Assembly: GCF_003385775.1 (NCBI RefSeq)
Contig: NZ_QRDP01000004.1
Span: forward strand, 806,001-870,000
Reading direction: 5' to 3'
Length of the DNA: 64,000 nucleotides
Source of the DNA: Parasphingopyxis lamellibrachiae
Lineage (GTDB): Bacteria; Pseudomonadota; Alphaproteobacteria; Sphingomonadales; Sphingomonadaceae
Below, one piece after another: positions 17,842-25,662 of the stretch. Within the stretch, counting starts at the first letter, position 1. Each line of letters starts with the position of its first letter. The position numbers and the translations under genes were made by a program. The notes under the pieces were generated by a model. That model was not told where the DNA came from. It was given only the letters and a program-made list of their open reading frames with translations, and searched no databases.

Positions 17842-18831
17842 ATGCCACAGATCGAACGCCCCAAAACCATCGTCACGCGCAAGCTGCCCGCTCAGGTGGA
17901 AGCGCGCATGGCCGAATTGTTCGATGCCGAATTCAATGCCGATGATACGCCGATGAGCGAAGACGCGCTCAAGAACGCAGTCGCGCGGGCCGACGTTCTG
18001 GTGCCGACCCTTACCGACGATATCTCTAAGGATGTGCTGGCGAGCGCCGGTCCCCAGCTCAGGCTGATCGCGAATTTCGGCGTCGGCGTCGATCATATCG
18101 ATCTTGCCGCGGCGCGCGCGCGCGACATTCCCGTCACCAACACGCCAGGCGTGCTGACCGAAGACACGGCCGATATGGTGATGGGGCTCATCATCTCCGT
18201 GCCGCGCCGACTGGCGGAGGGCGAAAAGTTCGTCCGGGCCGGAAAGTGGCGCGGCTGGGCCCCGACAGGCATGCTCGGCCACCGGGTCAACGGCAAGAAA
18301 CTGGGCATTGTCGGGATGGGCCGGATCGGCCAGGCCATTGCCCGCCGCGCAAGCGGTTTCGGAATCGCGATAGACTATCACAACAGGCACCGGCTGCCGG
18401 AAGCGGTCGAACAGACATTGGGTGCCACCTGGCGCGAAAATCTGGACGATATGCTCGCCGATATCGATATTCTCTCGATCAACTGCCCCTACACGGCCGA
18501 AACCCACCATCTTCTCAACGAAAAGCGGCTCGGCCTGTTGGGTCGGGATGTCTATGTGATCAACGCTGCGCGCGGCGAGATCATCAACGAAGAAGCGCTG
18601 ACGGACGCCCTCGAAAAGGGTGCGATCGCCGGCGCCGGGCTCGATGTATATGAAAATGAGCCGGATATCGGCGAACGGCTTCTCGCGCTCGAGAATGTCG
18701 TTCTGCTGCCGCATCTCGGTTCGGCGACTTTCGAGGGGCGAGAAGCGATGGGCGACAAGGTCATCGCCAATATCCGCATCTGGGCGGACGGCCACCGGCC
18801 GCCGGACCAGGTGCTCGAAGGCTGGGCTTAA
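17842..18831 (+). CDS. D-2-hydroxyacid dehydrogenase (glyoxylate/hydroxypyruvate reductase-like)
   Basis: A 329-residue NAD(P)-dependent dehydrogenase that reduces 2-keto acids to D-2-hydroxyacids. The nucleotide-binding motif is GKKLGIVGMGRIGQAIARRA near residue 152. The catalytic triad is visible as Arg in INAARGEIINEEAL, Glu in DVYENEPDIG and His in LLPHLGSAT. ANFGVGVDHIDLAAARARDI and the overall spacing match glyoxylate reductases better than phosphoglycerate dehydrogenase; the true substrate is not determined by this. It stands alone on the plus strand. Confidence 0.88.
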   Translation: MPQIERPKTIVTRKLPAQVEARMAELFDAEFNADDTPMSEDALKNAVARADVLVPTLTDDISKDVLASAGPQLRLIANFGVGVDHIDLAAARARDIPVTNTPGVLTEDTADMVMGLIISVPRRLAEGEKFVRAGKWRGWAPTGMLGHRVNGKKLGIVGMGRIGQAIARRASGFGIAIDYHNRHRLPEAVEQTLGATWRENLDDMLADIDILSINCPYTAETHHLLNEKRLGLLGRDVYVINAARGEIINEEALTDALEKGAIAGAGLDVYENEPDIGERLLALENVVLLPHLGSATFEGREAMGDKVIANIRIWADGHRPPDQVLEGWA

Positions 18832-18832
18832 C

Positions 18833-18855
18833 GGACGCTCATTATAATGATGTCC
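18833..18855. promoter_or_regulatory. Inverted repeat between the dehydrogenase and amtB
   Basis: GGAC and GTCC flank a perfect 12-base palindrome, TCATTATAATGA (18839-18850), directly after the stop of the dehydrogenase. It could be a regulator site for amtB or a weak terminator. No run of T follows. I did not find a convincing sigma-54 -24/-12 element for amtB. Confidence 0.35.
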
Positions 18856-18858
18856 GCT

Positions 18859-18881
18859 CGGGCTGAGCTTGTCGAAGCCCT
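18859..18881. repeat. REP-like hairpin element
   Basis: GGGCT and AGCCC arms enclose GAGCTTGTCGA, with an alternative inner stem GCTT/AAGC. This 'GAGCTTGTCGAAG' core is, from general familiarity, a dispersed intergenic element in sphingomonad genomes. A partial inverse copy (AGCCCTTCGAC) follows at about 18913-18924. No other copy of the core was noticed in this window. Confidence 0.5.
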
Positions 18882-18949
18882 GCACTTTCTTCTAATCAGT
18901 TACAGATAAGAACAGCCCTTCGACTATGGGCAAACGGGGAGTGGATTTG

Positions 18950-20260
18950 ATGGGCAAAGTTATGAAATACGGTGCTTCAGCCGTTGCCGCAGCGATATTC
19001 GGCGGCGTTGCCCATGCCCAGCCCGGCTTCCCGCCAGCCCCCATCGTGGTCAATTCCGGCGACACCGCGTGGATATTGACCGCCAGTGCGCTCGTCCTGC
19101 TGATGACCCTGCCCGGCCTCGTGCTGTTCTACGGCGGCCTCGTCCGCACAAAGAATTTCCTTTCCGTCGGCATGCAGATTTTTGGAATTTGCTGCATCAC
19201 GTCCCTGATCTGGGTGGCGATCGGATACAGCCTGGTGTTCAGCGAGGGCGGCAATTTCATCGGCGGCACCGGGCTGGCGATGCTTTCCGGCCTCGGCGAA
19301 GTCTTCCCCGGCACAACCATTCCCGAATCCAGCTTCGTGCTGTTCCAGATGACCTTCGCGATTATCACGCCCGCACTGATGGTCGGCGCCTGGGTCGAAC
19401 GGGCCCGGTTCGGCTGGGTCATGGTGTTTTCCGCGCTCTGGCTGCTCCTCGTTTATGTTCCGGTTGCCCATTGGATGTGGGGCGGCGGCTGGCTTGCGCA
19501 GCGTGGCGCACTCGATTTCGCGGGTGGCATCGTTGTTCACACCACCGCCGGTATTTCCGCGCTGGTGATCGCCATATTGCTGGGCCGCCGCGAGGGTTTC
19601 CCGAAAAAGATGATCCCGCCGCACGGCGCAGCCCTCACCATGACGGGCGCGGCCCTGCTCTGGGTCGGCTGGTTCGGCTTCAACGGCGGATCGGGCTTGA
19701 CCGCGAATTTCGGCGCCGGCGCGGCCATTCTCAACACCCATCTGGCGGCCAGCGCCGCCGCGCTGACCTGGGCAGCGATCGAGAAGCTGCGCTTCGGCAA
19801 ATCCACCGGCATCGGCATCGCCACCGGCGTCATCGCCGGGCTCGCGACGATCACCCCCGCCGCCAATGTCGTCGGCCCCGGCAGCGCGATGCTTCTGGGC
19901 CTCATGGCGGCGATCGTCTGTTTTGCTGCGGTCGGCCTGATCAAGCGGCGGTTCGCGATTGACGATTCGCTCGATGTGTTCGCGGTTCATGGCGTCGGCG
20001 GGATGCTCGGCGCGGCAATGCTCGCCATATTGATGGCTCCGAGCCTCGGCGGGACGGGCTTTGCGCCCGGCGTTACAATGGCGAGCCAGCTAATGTCCCA
20101 GCTCACCGCGATCGGCGTGGTTGCGCTCTGGTCGCTAGTGGCGACGGCGGGACTGGCCTGGATTGTCGGCATCGTCTTCCCGATGCGCGCGACGAAAGAT
20201 CAGGAACAGGAAGGTCTCGACCTGTCGCAGCATGGTGAAAAGGCCTGGGACTGGGAATAG
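18950..20260 (+). CDS. amtB: Ammonium transporter
   Basis: An inner-membrane Amt/MEP/Rh channel of about 436 residues. The start at 18950 follows GGGGAG at eight bases and gives a clean signal peptide (KYGASAVAAAIFGGVAHAQ); ATG 18926 would add eight residues. Membrane segments begin with ILTASALVLLMTLPGLVLFY. The pore histidines are in VHTTAGISALV (first of the pair) and FAVHGVGGMLGA (second). The usual partner glnK is not next to it, so PII control must come from an unlinked gene. Confidence 0.93.
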   Translation: MGKVMKYGASAVAAAIFGGVAHAQPGFPPAPIVVNSGDTAWILTASALVLLMTLPGLVLFYGGLVRTKNFLSVGMQIFGICCITSLIWVAIGYSLVFSEGGNFIGGTGLAMLSGLGEVFPGTTIPESSFVLFQMTFAIITPALMVGAWVERARFGWVMVFSALWLLLVYVPVAHWMWGGGWLAQRGALDFAGGIVVHTTAGISALVIAILLGRREGFPKKMIPPHGAALTMTGAALLWVGWFGFNGGSGLTANFGAGAAILNTHLAASAAALTWAAIEKLRFGKSTGIGIATGVIAGLATITPAANVVGPGSAMLLGLMAAIVCFAAVGLIKRRFAIDDSLDVFAVHGVGGMLGAAMLAILMAPSLGGTGFAPGVTMASQLMSQLTAIGVVALWSLVATAGLAWIVGIVFPMRATKDQEQEGLDLSQHGEKAWDWE

Positions 20261-20285
20261 GCCCTTTCAGGTGCTGAAAAAGGCC
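20260..20285. terminator. Bidirectional terminator between amtB and the convergent gene
   Basis: GGCC-C-TTTCAG, loop GTG, CTGAAA-AA-GGCC forms a strong stem. A and T runs lie on opposite sides of the stem, as in bidirectional terminators. It starts at the last base of amtB and contains the stop codon (20267-20269) of the reverse-strand gene. Confidence 0.6.
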
Positions 20286-20626
20286 CGCCAGCCCGCAAAG
20301 AGCAGGACCGGCAGGCCGATCAGGTCAATGAGCGCGATGGTTCGCAGAGATGCCGGCTGGCCGGCGCACCAGTAGATCCCGAGAAAACTGAGCATCGAAA
20401 CCGCCGTGGCGATCGTCGCAAGCTGACGGACGCCCGGATCGAACGCCGCCCAGATGCAGATCAGCAGCACCACACCGAACAGGGCGGCGCGATGATGGAG
20501 CAACGGGAACAGGGGCGACTCCGCCGCCACGCCGTAAAGCCGCGACACCAGCGATGGCGCGAAAAAGGCGATACCCGGCACCAGGTGCACAAGCGCCAAT
20601 ATCGTCCAGGCAATGCGGTCCGCCAT
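20267..20626 (-). CDS. Small integral membrane protein, function unknown
   Basis: A 119-residue protein with four predicted membrane helices (WTILALVHLVPGIAFFAP, AALFGVVLLICIWAAF, LATIATAVSMLSFLGIYW, ALIDLIGLPVLLFAGW). The start at 20626 follows GAGGGAG; the frame extends upstream to 20677 without support. HHRAALFG between helices 1 and 2 may be a conserved feature. I cannot assign a role. It faces amtB tail to tail. Confidence 0.65.
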   Translation of the reverse strand: MADRIAWTILALVHLVPGIAFFAPSLVSRLYGVAAESPLFPLLHHRAALFGVVLLICIWAAFDPGVRQLATIATAVSMLSFLGIYWCAGQPASLRTIALIDLIGLPVLLFAGWRAFFST

Positions 20627-20701
20627 AATCGCTCCCTCTGCGGCGGAAAGACTGCCAGAGCGCCGGGAAAGCGGCAATTACCCGAGAAGTAAGCGTAAGG
20701 C

Positions 20702-22105
20702 CTAGTCCCCGGTCGCGATCCGGTCGACCAGCTGCTTCACCGTGGGCACGAATCCGTTCGAATAGAAAGGATCGGTCTTGAAGTTGAAGGCGTTATGGCC
20801 GGCGAACATCAAATTGTGATCCATCGGTCCGCCATGGACAATATCCTGCAACGTTTTCTGGATGCAGAAGGAACGCGGATCGGCAAGGCGCCCGGTCGTG
20901 TGATTGTCCTTGTCTTTCCAGGACGAGAATTGGCACTGGCTGAGGCAGCCCATGCAATCGGCCTGGTCCTTGCGGATCAGCGCCGCTTCCTCCGGTGTAA
21001 CGAAAACCAGCGTGTTGTCTGGCGTTTTCAGCGCCATGGCGAAGCCCAGCGCATCCCATTCGCGCGCGCGCAGCAGGTCGCCGCGCGTCACCCAGAAATT
21101 CTTGCCTTTCACACCGACATCGAGCTGATATTGGTGATCGCCGGCTGCTTCGAGCGAAAAGGCGATCTGCCGTTCAGACCGCGCCTCAAGATTCTTCAGA
21201 AAGTCATTGCGAACAGCAGAAGAATAAAACCCTGTCGGCGAAAATTTGTGGAGCAGGATATCACCCTCTTCGAGCGTGGTCAGCCGGTCTTTCCAGGCCT
21301 GGGGAATCGGGCTTTCCTGCGTCAGCAGCGGCCGTGTGCCATATTGGAAGGTGATCTGGCCAAGTTCCGGATTGTTGATCCAGTGATCCCAGTCCCTGAG
21401 ATACCAGACGCCGCCGGCCATTACGATCGGCACATCGTCAGAAATACCCTCGGCCCGCATAACATCGCGTAGTTCCTTGACGCGCGGATAGGGATCTTCG
21501 GGTTTGAGCGGATCTTCGGCATTGGACAGGCCGTTATGCCCGCCCGCCTTCCACGGATCCTCATAGACCACCGCACCGAGCCATTCGGCAGCTTTGGAAT
21601 AGGCCCGCTTCCAGAGCGCCCGGAACGCCCGGGCCGAGCTGATAATCGGCAGATAATGGACCTGGTAGGACGCCGCGATCTCGGAAAGCTTGTACGGCAT
21701 GCCCGCGCCGCACGTAACACCGGCGACAAGACCCTTGGTCTTTTCGAGTACGCCATGCAGCACGTCCTGCGCGCCGCCCATTTCCCACAATACGTTGATG
21801 TTGATCGCGCCCCTGCCGCTGGCGATCTCGAATGCGCGGCGGACCTGCTCGACGGCGCCGTCGATCGCATATTGGATCAGCTCTTCATGCCGGTCGACGC
21901 GCCGCTTGCCATGATAGATTTGCGGAACAATCCGGCCATCAGCGTCATAACTGTCCGCGTTTACCGCCGACACCGTGCCGATGCCGCCTGCAGCCGCCCA
22001 TGCACCCGAACTCATTCCGTTGGTTGCGGCCACGCCCTTGCCGCCTTCGATCAGAGGCAGGACTTCGCGCCCGCCATAGTTGATCGTATCTAAACCCTTG
22101 AACAT
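20702..22105 (-). CDS. Nitronate-monooxygenase-like flavin oxidoreductase with a cysteine cluster
   Basis: A 467-residue TIM-barrel protein related to FMN-dependent nitronate monooxygenase/2-nitropropane dioxygenase and enoyl reductase FabK. The start at 22105 follows GGAG at five bases. The N-terminus has PLIEGGKGVAATNGMSSGAW, and the flavin-site region has LVAGVTCGAGMPYKL and VPIVMAGGVW. At about residue 380 a segment not expected in the family contains DCMGCLSQCQFSSW (CxxCxxxC), with a further Cys in RSFCIQK about 30 residues on, suggesting a metal or Fe-S site. The natural substrate is unknown. Likely last in a run with the glycosyltransferase upstream. Confidence 0.75.
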   Translation of the reverse strand: MFKGLDTINYGGREVLPLIEGGKGVAATNGMSSGAWAAAGGIGTVSAVNADSYDADGRIVPQIYHGKRRVDRHEELIQYAIDGAVEQVRRAFEIASGRGAININVLWEMGGAQDVLHGVLEKTKGLVAGVTCGAGMPYKLSEIAASYQVHYLPIISSARAFRALWKRAYSKAAEWLGAVVYEDPWKAGGHNGLSNAEDPLKPEDPYPRVKELRDVMRAEGISDDVPIVMAGGVWYLRDWDHWINNPELGQITFQYGTRPLLTQESPIPQAWKDRLTTLEEGDILLHKFSPTGFYSSAVRNDFLKNLEARSERQIAFSLEAAGDHQYQLDVGVKGKNFWVTRGDLLRAREWDALGFAMALKTPDNTLVFVTPEEAALIRKDQADCMGCLSQCQFSSWKDKDNHTTGRLADPRSFCIQKTLQDIVHGGPMDHNLMFAGHNAFNFKTDPFYSNGFVPTVKQLVDRIATGD

Positions 22106-22169
22106 ATTTACTCCGACCCTCTTCAAGCCGCCATATAGGAGCTTTTGCTGCGCGATGCGACCACTTTAC

Positions 22170-23303
22170 TCAGGCTGTGAATAAGCCCGGTCGGCCAAGC
22201 GCTCCCTCATAAAGCCCGGCATATTCCCCGATCATTCGGCCTTCGTCGTAGTGGCTGGCTGCTTTCTCGCGATTGGCCGCCCCGATCGCGGCGCGCAGCC
22301 CTTCGTCCCCGGCAAGTTCTTTCAGCGCGCCCGCCAGATCCACCTCCCCAAGCGCGACAAGAGGCCGGTTCTCCGCACTTACCATGGATTCGACATCGCC
22401 AACGCTGGGCGACGCCACCGGCAGGCCCGCCGCCATCGCCTCGACCACGGAAATCGGGAATTGTTCGCTCCGCGACGACAGCGCGAATATGTCGAAATGC
22501 CCGACATAGCGCGAGGGCCGGTCGAGAAACCCGGCCAGCGAAACGCGTCCGGAAATTCCGCACCGCCGCGCTTCGGCCTCTATCGCTTCCCGCTCCGGCC
22601 CCTCGCCCGCGATGACGAGCCGGACATTGTCGGGCAATTCGGCCACCGCACGCACGAGGCGCGGCAGATCCTTCACCTCCCGCAACCCGGCGATCGTCCC
22701 GACAACCACATCGCCCGGCTGACGCTCAAAGCCGGGAATCGCACCGAACTCTGGCGGTTCGGCATAGCGCTCAACGGGAATGCCGTTGGAAATCTGCCGC
22801 ACTCGTCCCTCGGGCTGTTTCCACACCGTGCGCGCTATTCTGCGCAGTTGGAGGGACGGGACAACCAGCGCATGCAGCGTCGGAAAGGCCAGGCGGCGAT
22901 AGATGTTGCGCTTGCTCTTCAGCCGGTCGGCCTCGTCCGCGTTGAACCCGTCTTCATGGTGAATGATCGGCGGCAATCCGGAACCGAACAGCCGATGCGT
23001 CATGACGCCGTCCATCGATCCCCAATTATAGCTCAGGACGAGATCGAATTGCCGCATGTAGCGGGCCAGTGCGCGGTATCGCCGGACACCGGGCTTGCCA
23101 ATCAGCGACGGGGCGTCCTGGGGGAAATCGGCTGCGATGGCGGGGTCGATCGCATCGCGCGCGCCCAGCGCCTCGGGCATGGCGCTGAGGATAGTGTGGC
23201 TGGCACGCTTCCCGAAGACATTCATCAGCCGAACCGCCCGCGCTTCTTTCCCGCCGAGCGAGAAGGTCGAATGGAGGTGCAGGATTTTTGCCGGCTCGTT
23301 CAC
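22170..23303 (-). CDS. Glycosyltransferase family 4-type protein
   Basis: A cytosolic or membrane-associated GT-B glycosyltransferase of 377 residues. The start is GTG 23303, overlapping the stop of the hydrolase gene (GTGA), giving an N-terminus KILHLHSTFSLGGKEARAV with the family 'GG.E' loop. The C-terminal nucleotide-sugar domain has VVGTIAGLREVKDLPRLVRA, then LVIAGEGPEREAIEAEA, and the EX7E-type motif SSRSEQFPISVVEAMAAGLP. The acceptor is unknown; envelope polysaccharide or glycolipid is plausible. Confidence 0.85.
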   Translation of the reverse strand: MNEPAKILHLHSTFSLGGKEARAVRLMNVFGKRASHTILSAMPEALGARDAIDPAIAADFPQDAPSLIGKPGVRRYRALARYMRQFDLVLSYNWGSMDGVMTHRLFGSGLPPIIHHEDGFNADEADRLKSKRNIYRRLAFPTLHALVVPSLQLRRIARTVWKQPEGRVRQISNGIPVERYAEPPEFGAIPGFERQPGDVVVGTIAGLREVKDLPRLVRAVAELPDNVRLVIAGEGPEREAIEAEARRCGISGRVSLAGFLDRPSRYVGHFDIFALSSRSEQFPISVVEAMAAGLPVASPSVGDVESMVSAENRPLVALGEVDLAGALKELAGDEGLRAAIGAANREKAASHYDEGRMIGEYAGLYEGALGRPGLFTA

Positions 23304-24160
23304 GCCCGGACACGCTCCAGAAGAGAGTCTATCGCGGCCTCGGCCTCCGGCTCGTCCAGCACCGGTGCGTGGCCGACATCGGGAACCGTGGCGATCTCCA
23401 GATCGGGCTTGCGCCGCTTCATCTCCAGCGCGGTCGTTTCGGAGAGAATTTCGGAATGGCCGCCGCGCACGAGAATGGTCGGGATTTCCTTCAGCCCGGC
23501 AAAGGCGGCCCACATGTCGAATCCCGATTCTCCACCCGGCACCCGGAAGGGTTCGGCTATCCGCATATCGTAATCATAACCGATGCGCCCCGAGGGCAGC
23601 AGCTTGCAGAGCCGTTTTGCCATAGCCAGCCAGTCGGCCAATTCCCATTTTGGATAAATATCGCCAAACCCCGTCTGCAACCCGCGCGCTGCGTGAAGCC
23701 AGGTCGGGAAATTGCCGCCCTTGCCGACATAGCCGCGGATACGCTCCACGCCGTCTTCCTCTATCACCGGTCCGACATCGTTGAGCATCACCGCCGCCAG
23801 CCGTTCGGGGCGGGTCGCCGCCTGCAACATGGTGATGATTCCGCCAAGCGACGTGCCGAATGCGACATAACGATCGATATTCCGGTCTTTCAGAAAAGCC
23901 TCGACATCCTGGACATAGGTCAGCGGCACATAGGTCATCGGGTCCGGCGCATAGGCGCTCTCGCCCCGGCCGCGCATCTCGAGCACATATATCTGCCAGT
24001 CACCTGTCAGCCTTTCGGCAACCGGCTCCCAATCCCGCGCATTGCGGGTCAATCCGTGCAGACACAGGATCGGCGGCTTGTCCGATGGCCCGGCATAGCT
24101 GCGGTAATGCAGCCGCAAACCGTCATTCGACCACCAGACCCCGTCACTATAGTCCGCCAC
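23300..24160 (-). CDS. Alpha/beta hydrolase
   Basis: A serine hydrolase of about 286 residues. Motifs in order: PPILCLHGLTRNARDWEPVA (oxyanion loop), FGTSLGG with the nucleophile serine, and the C-terminal histidine in VPDVGHAPVLDEP. The substrate is unknown. I favour GTG 24160, which has AGGAGAG seven bases upstream; ATG 24199 would add 13 residues and would overlap the start codon of the divergent selO. Translationally coupled to the glycosyltransferase downstream. Confidence 0.85.
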   Translation of the reverse strand: MADYSDGVWWSNDGLRLHYRSYAGPSDKPPILCLHGLTRNARDWEPVAERLTGDWQIYVLEMRGRGESAYAPDPMTYVPLTYVQDVEAFLKDRNIDRYVAFGTSLGGIITMLQAATRPERLAAVMLNDVGPVIEEDGVERIRGYVGKGGNFPTWLHAARGLQTGFGDIYPKWELADWLAMAKRLCKLLPSGRIGYDYDMRIAEPFRVPGGESGFDMWAAFAGLKEIPTILVRGGHSEILSETTALEMKRRKPDLEIATVPDVGHAPVLDEPEAEAAIDSLLERVRA

Positions 24161-24197
24161 GCTTGCGCTCTCCTGTTGCTTCCCCCCATATCGGGCC

Positions 24198-25589
24198 ATG
24201 ACGATTTTGCCGCAAGCTTCAACTTACACGCCCGAAACCGCGATCCACGAACTGGGTGGCGATTTCTACGATCCGGTAGAGGCGGCTGACTTCCCGGAAA
24301 CCCGGCTCAAGTTCCGCAATGACCGATGGGCCGAGACTGTGGGCCTTGCAGAATTGAGCGATGACGAATGGATCGACCATTTCGGCCGCTTCGCTCCGCT
24401 TAAAGGCTCGCTCCCTTCACCGCTCGCGCTGCGCTATCACGGTCACCAGTTCCGCAGCTACAATCCGGAAATCGGCGATGGACGGGGATTTCTGTTCGCA
24501 CAGATGCGGGACGCGGCCGGCCGGCTCATGGACCTTGGCACAAAGGGATCCGGCCAGACGCCCTATAGCCGGTTCGGCGACGGGCGGCTGACACTCAAGG
24601 GCGGTGCGCGCGAGATTCTGGCCACCGAAATGCTGGAAGCGCTGGACGTCGAAACCTCGAAAACCTTTTCCCTGATCGAGACCGGCGAAGCGTTGGAACG
24701 CAATGACGAACCCTCGCCCACCCGCTCCGCCGTCATGGTCCGGCTCAGCCACGGCCATATCCGGATCGGTACCTTCCAGCGGCTCGCGGCGCTGCGCGAG
24801 CCTGACAACATGAACAAGCTGATCGCCTATTGTCTCAGACACTATTTCGGCGAGGAAGGCGGAAAGGACGCGCCCGAACGCCTGCTCGCCCATGTCGTTG
24901 CGGGCGGGGCAAAACTCGCGGCTTCCTATATGGCGGCCGGTTTCGTGCACGGCGTGCTCAACAGCGACAATATCGCGATTACGACCGAAAGCTTCGACTA
25001 TGGCCCCTGGCGCTTCACCCCGAAATGGGAGCCGGGGTTCACCGCCGCCTATTTCGACCAGACGGGCCTTTACGCCTTTGCCCGTCAGGCCGAGGCTATC
25101 CATTGGGATATTGCCCAGCTCGCCGTCTCCCTGCGTCTGATCGAGGAAGCCGAGCCGCTGATCCCGGTCATCGAAGGCTTCGGCCCGCTCTATCAGGACG
25201 CGTTTCGCGAAAAGATGCTGGCGCGGCTTGGGGTTTCCTCGCGCGGGGCGAAAGACGATATCGCGCTGCTAACGCTGGTCGAACAGGCATTGAGCAATAG
25301 CGACGTCACGATCGATCGCTTTTTCTTTGACTGGCGCGGCGGCCAGCGGCGGGGTTCCTCTCCCGCTGACCCCATCTATGAGAACGAACATTTCGCGAAA
25401 CTGGAGCCGGCCATGGCCGCCTATGCGTCGCAGCCGCCCGATCATCCCTATTGGTCGGATGCCGGGCCCTGTTCGATGCATATCGACGAGGTGGAGGCGA
25501 TCTGGGCGCGGATCGACGAGGCCGACGACTGGGAACCGCTCACGGCCAAAGTCGCGGCGATACGCCGGATGGGCGAGGCGCTGCGGTAA
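24198..25589 (+). CDS. selO: Protein adenylyltransferase SelO (YdiU family)
   Basis: A pseudokinase-fold enzyme that transfers AMP from ATP to protein hydroxyls, 463 residues. Family motifs: ALRYHGHQFRSYNPEIGDGR, then DLGTKGSGQTPYSRFGDGRL with the nucleotide-binding Lys, then MAAGFVHGVLNSDNIAI with the catalytic Asp, and FDYGPW for metal binding. It is a little shorter than enterobacterial YdiU and I see no C-terminal cysteine pair. The start at 24198 lies 37 bp from the preferred start of the divergent hydrolase; no strong ribosome site precedes it. Confidence 0.92.
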   Translation: MTILPQASTYTPETAIHELGGDFYDPVEAADFPETRLKFRNDRWAETVGLAELSDDEWIDHFGRFAPLKGSLPSPLALRYHGHQFRSYNPEIGDGRGFLFAQMRDAAGRLMDLGTKGSGQTPYSRFGDGRLTLKGGAREILATEMLEALDVETSKTFSLIETGEALERNDEPSPTRSAVMVRLSHGHIRIGTFQRLAALREPDNMNKLIAYCLRHYFGEEGGKDAPERLLAHVVAGGAKLAASYMAAGFVHGVLNSDNIAITTESFDYGPWRFTPKWEPGFTAAYFDQTGLYAFARQAEAIHWDIAQLAVSLRLIEEAEPLIPVIEGFGPLYQDAFREKMLARLGVSSRGAKDDIALLTLVEQALSNSDVTIDRFFFDWRGGQRRGSSPADPIYENEHFAKLEPAMAAYASQPPDHPYWSDAGPCSMHIDEVEAIWARIDEADDWEPLTAKVAAIRRMGEALR

Positions 25590-25662
25590 TATCTGGCGTT
25601 CTTGCGTCTTGTCTGGCATCTCCCGTCAGGACAAATGGCTCGCGCTTTGAATAGAGAATCCT

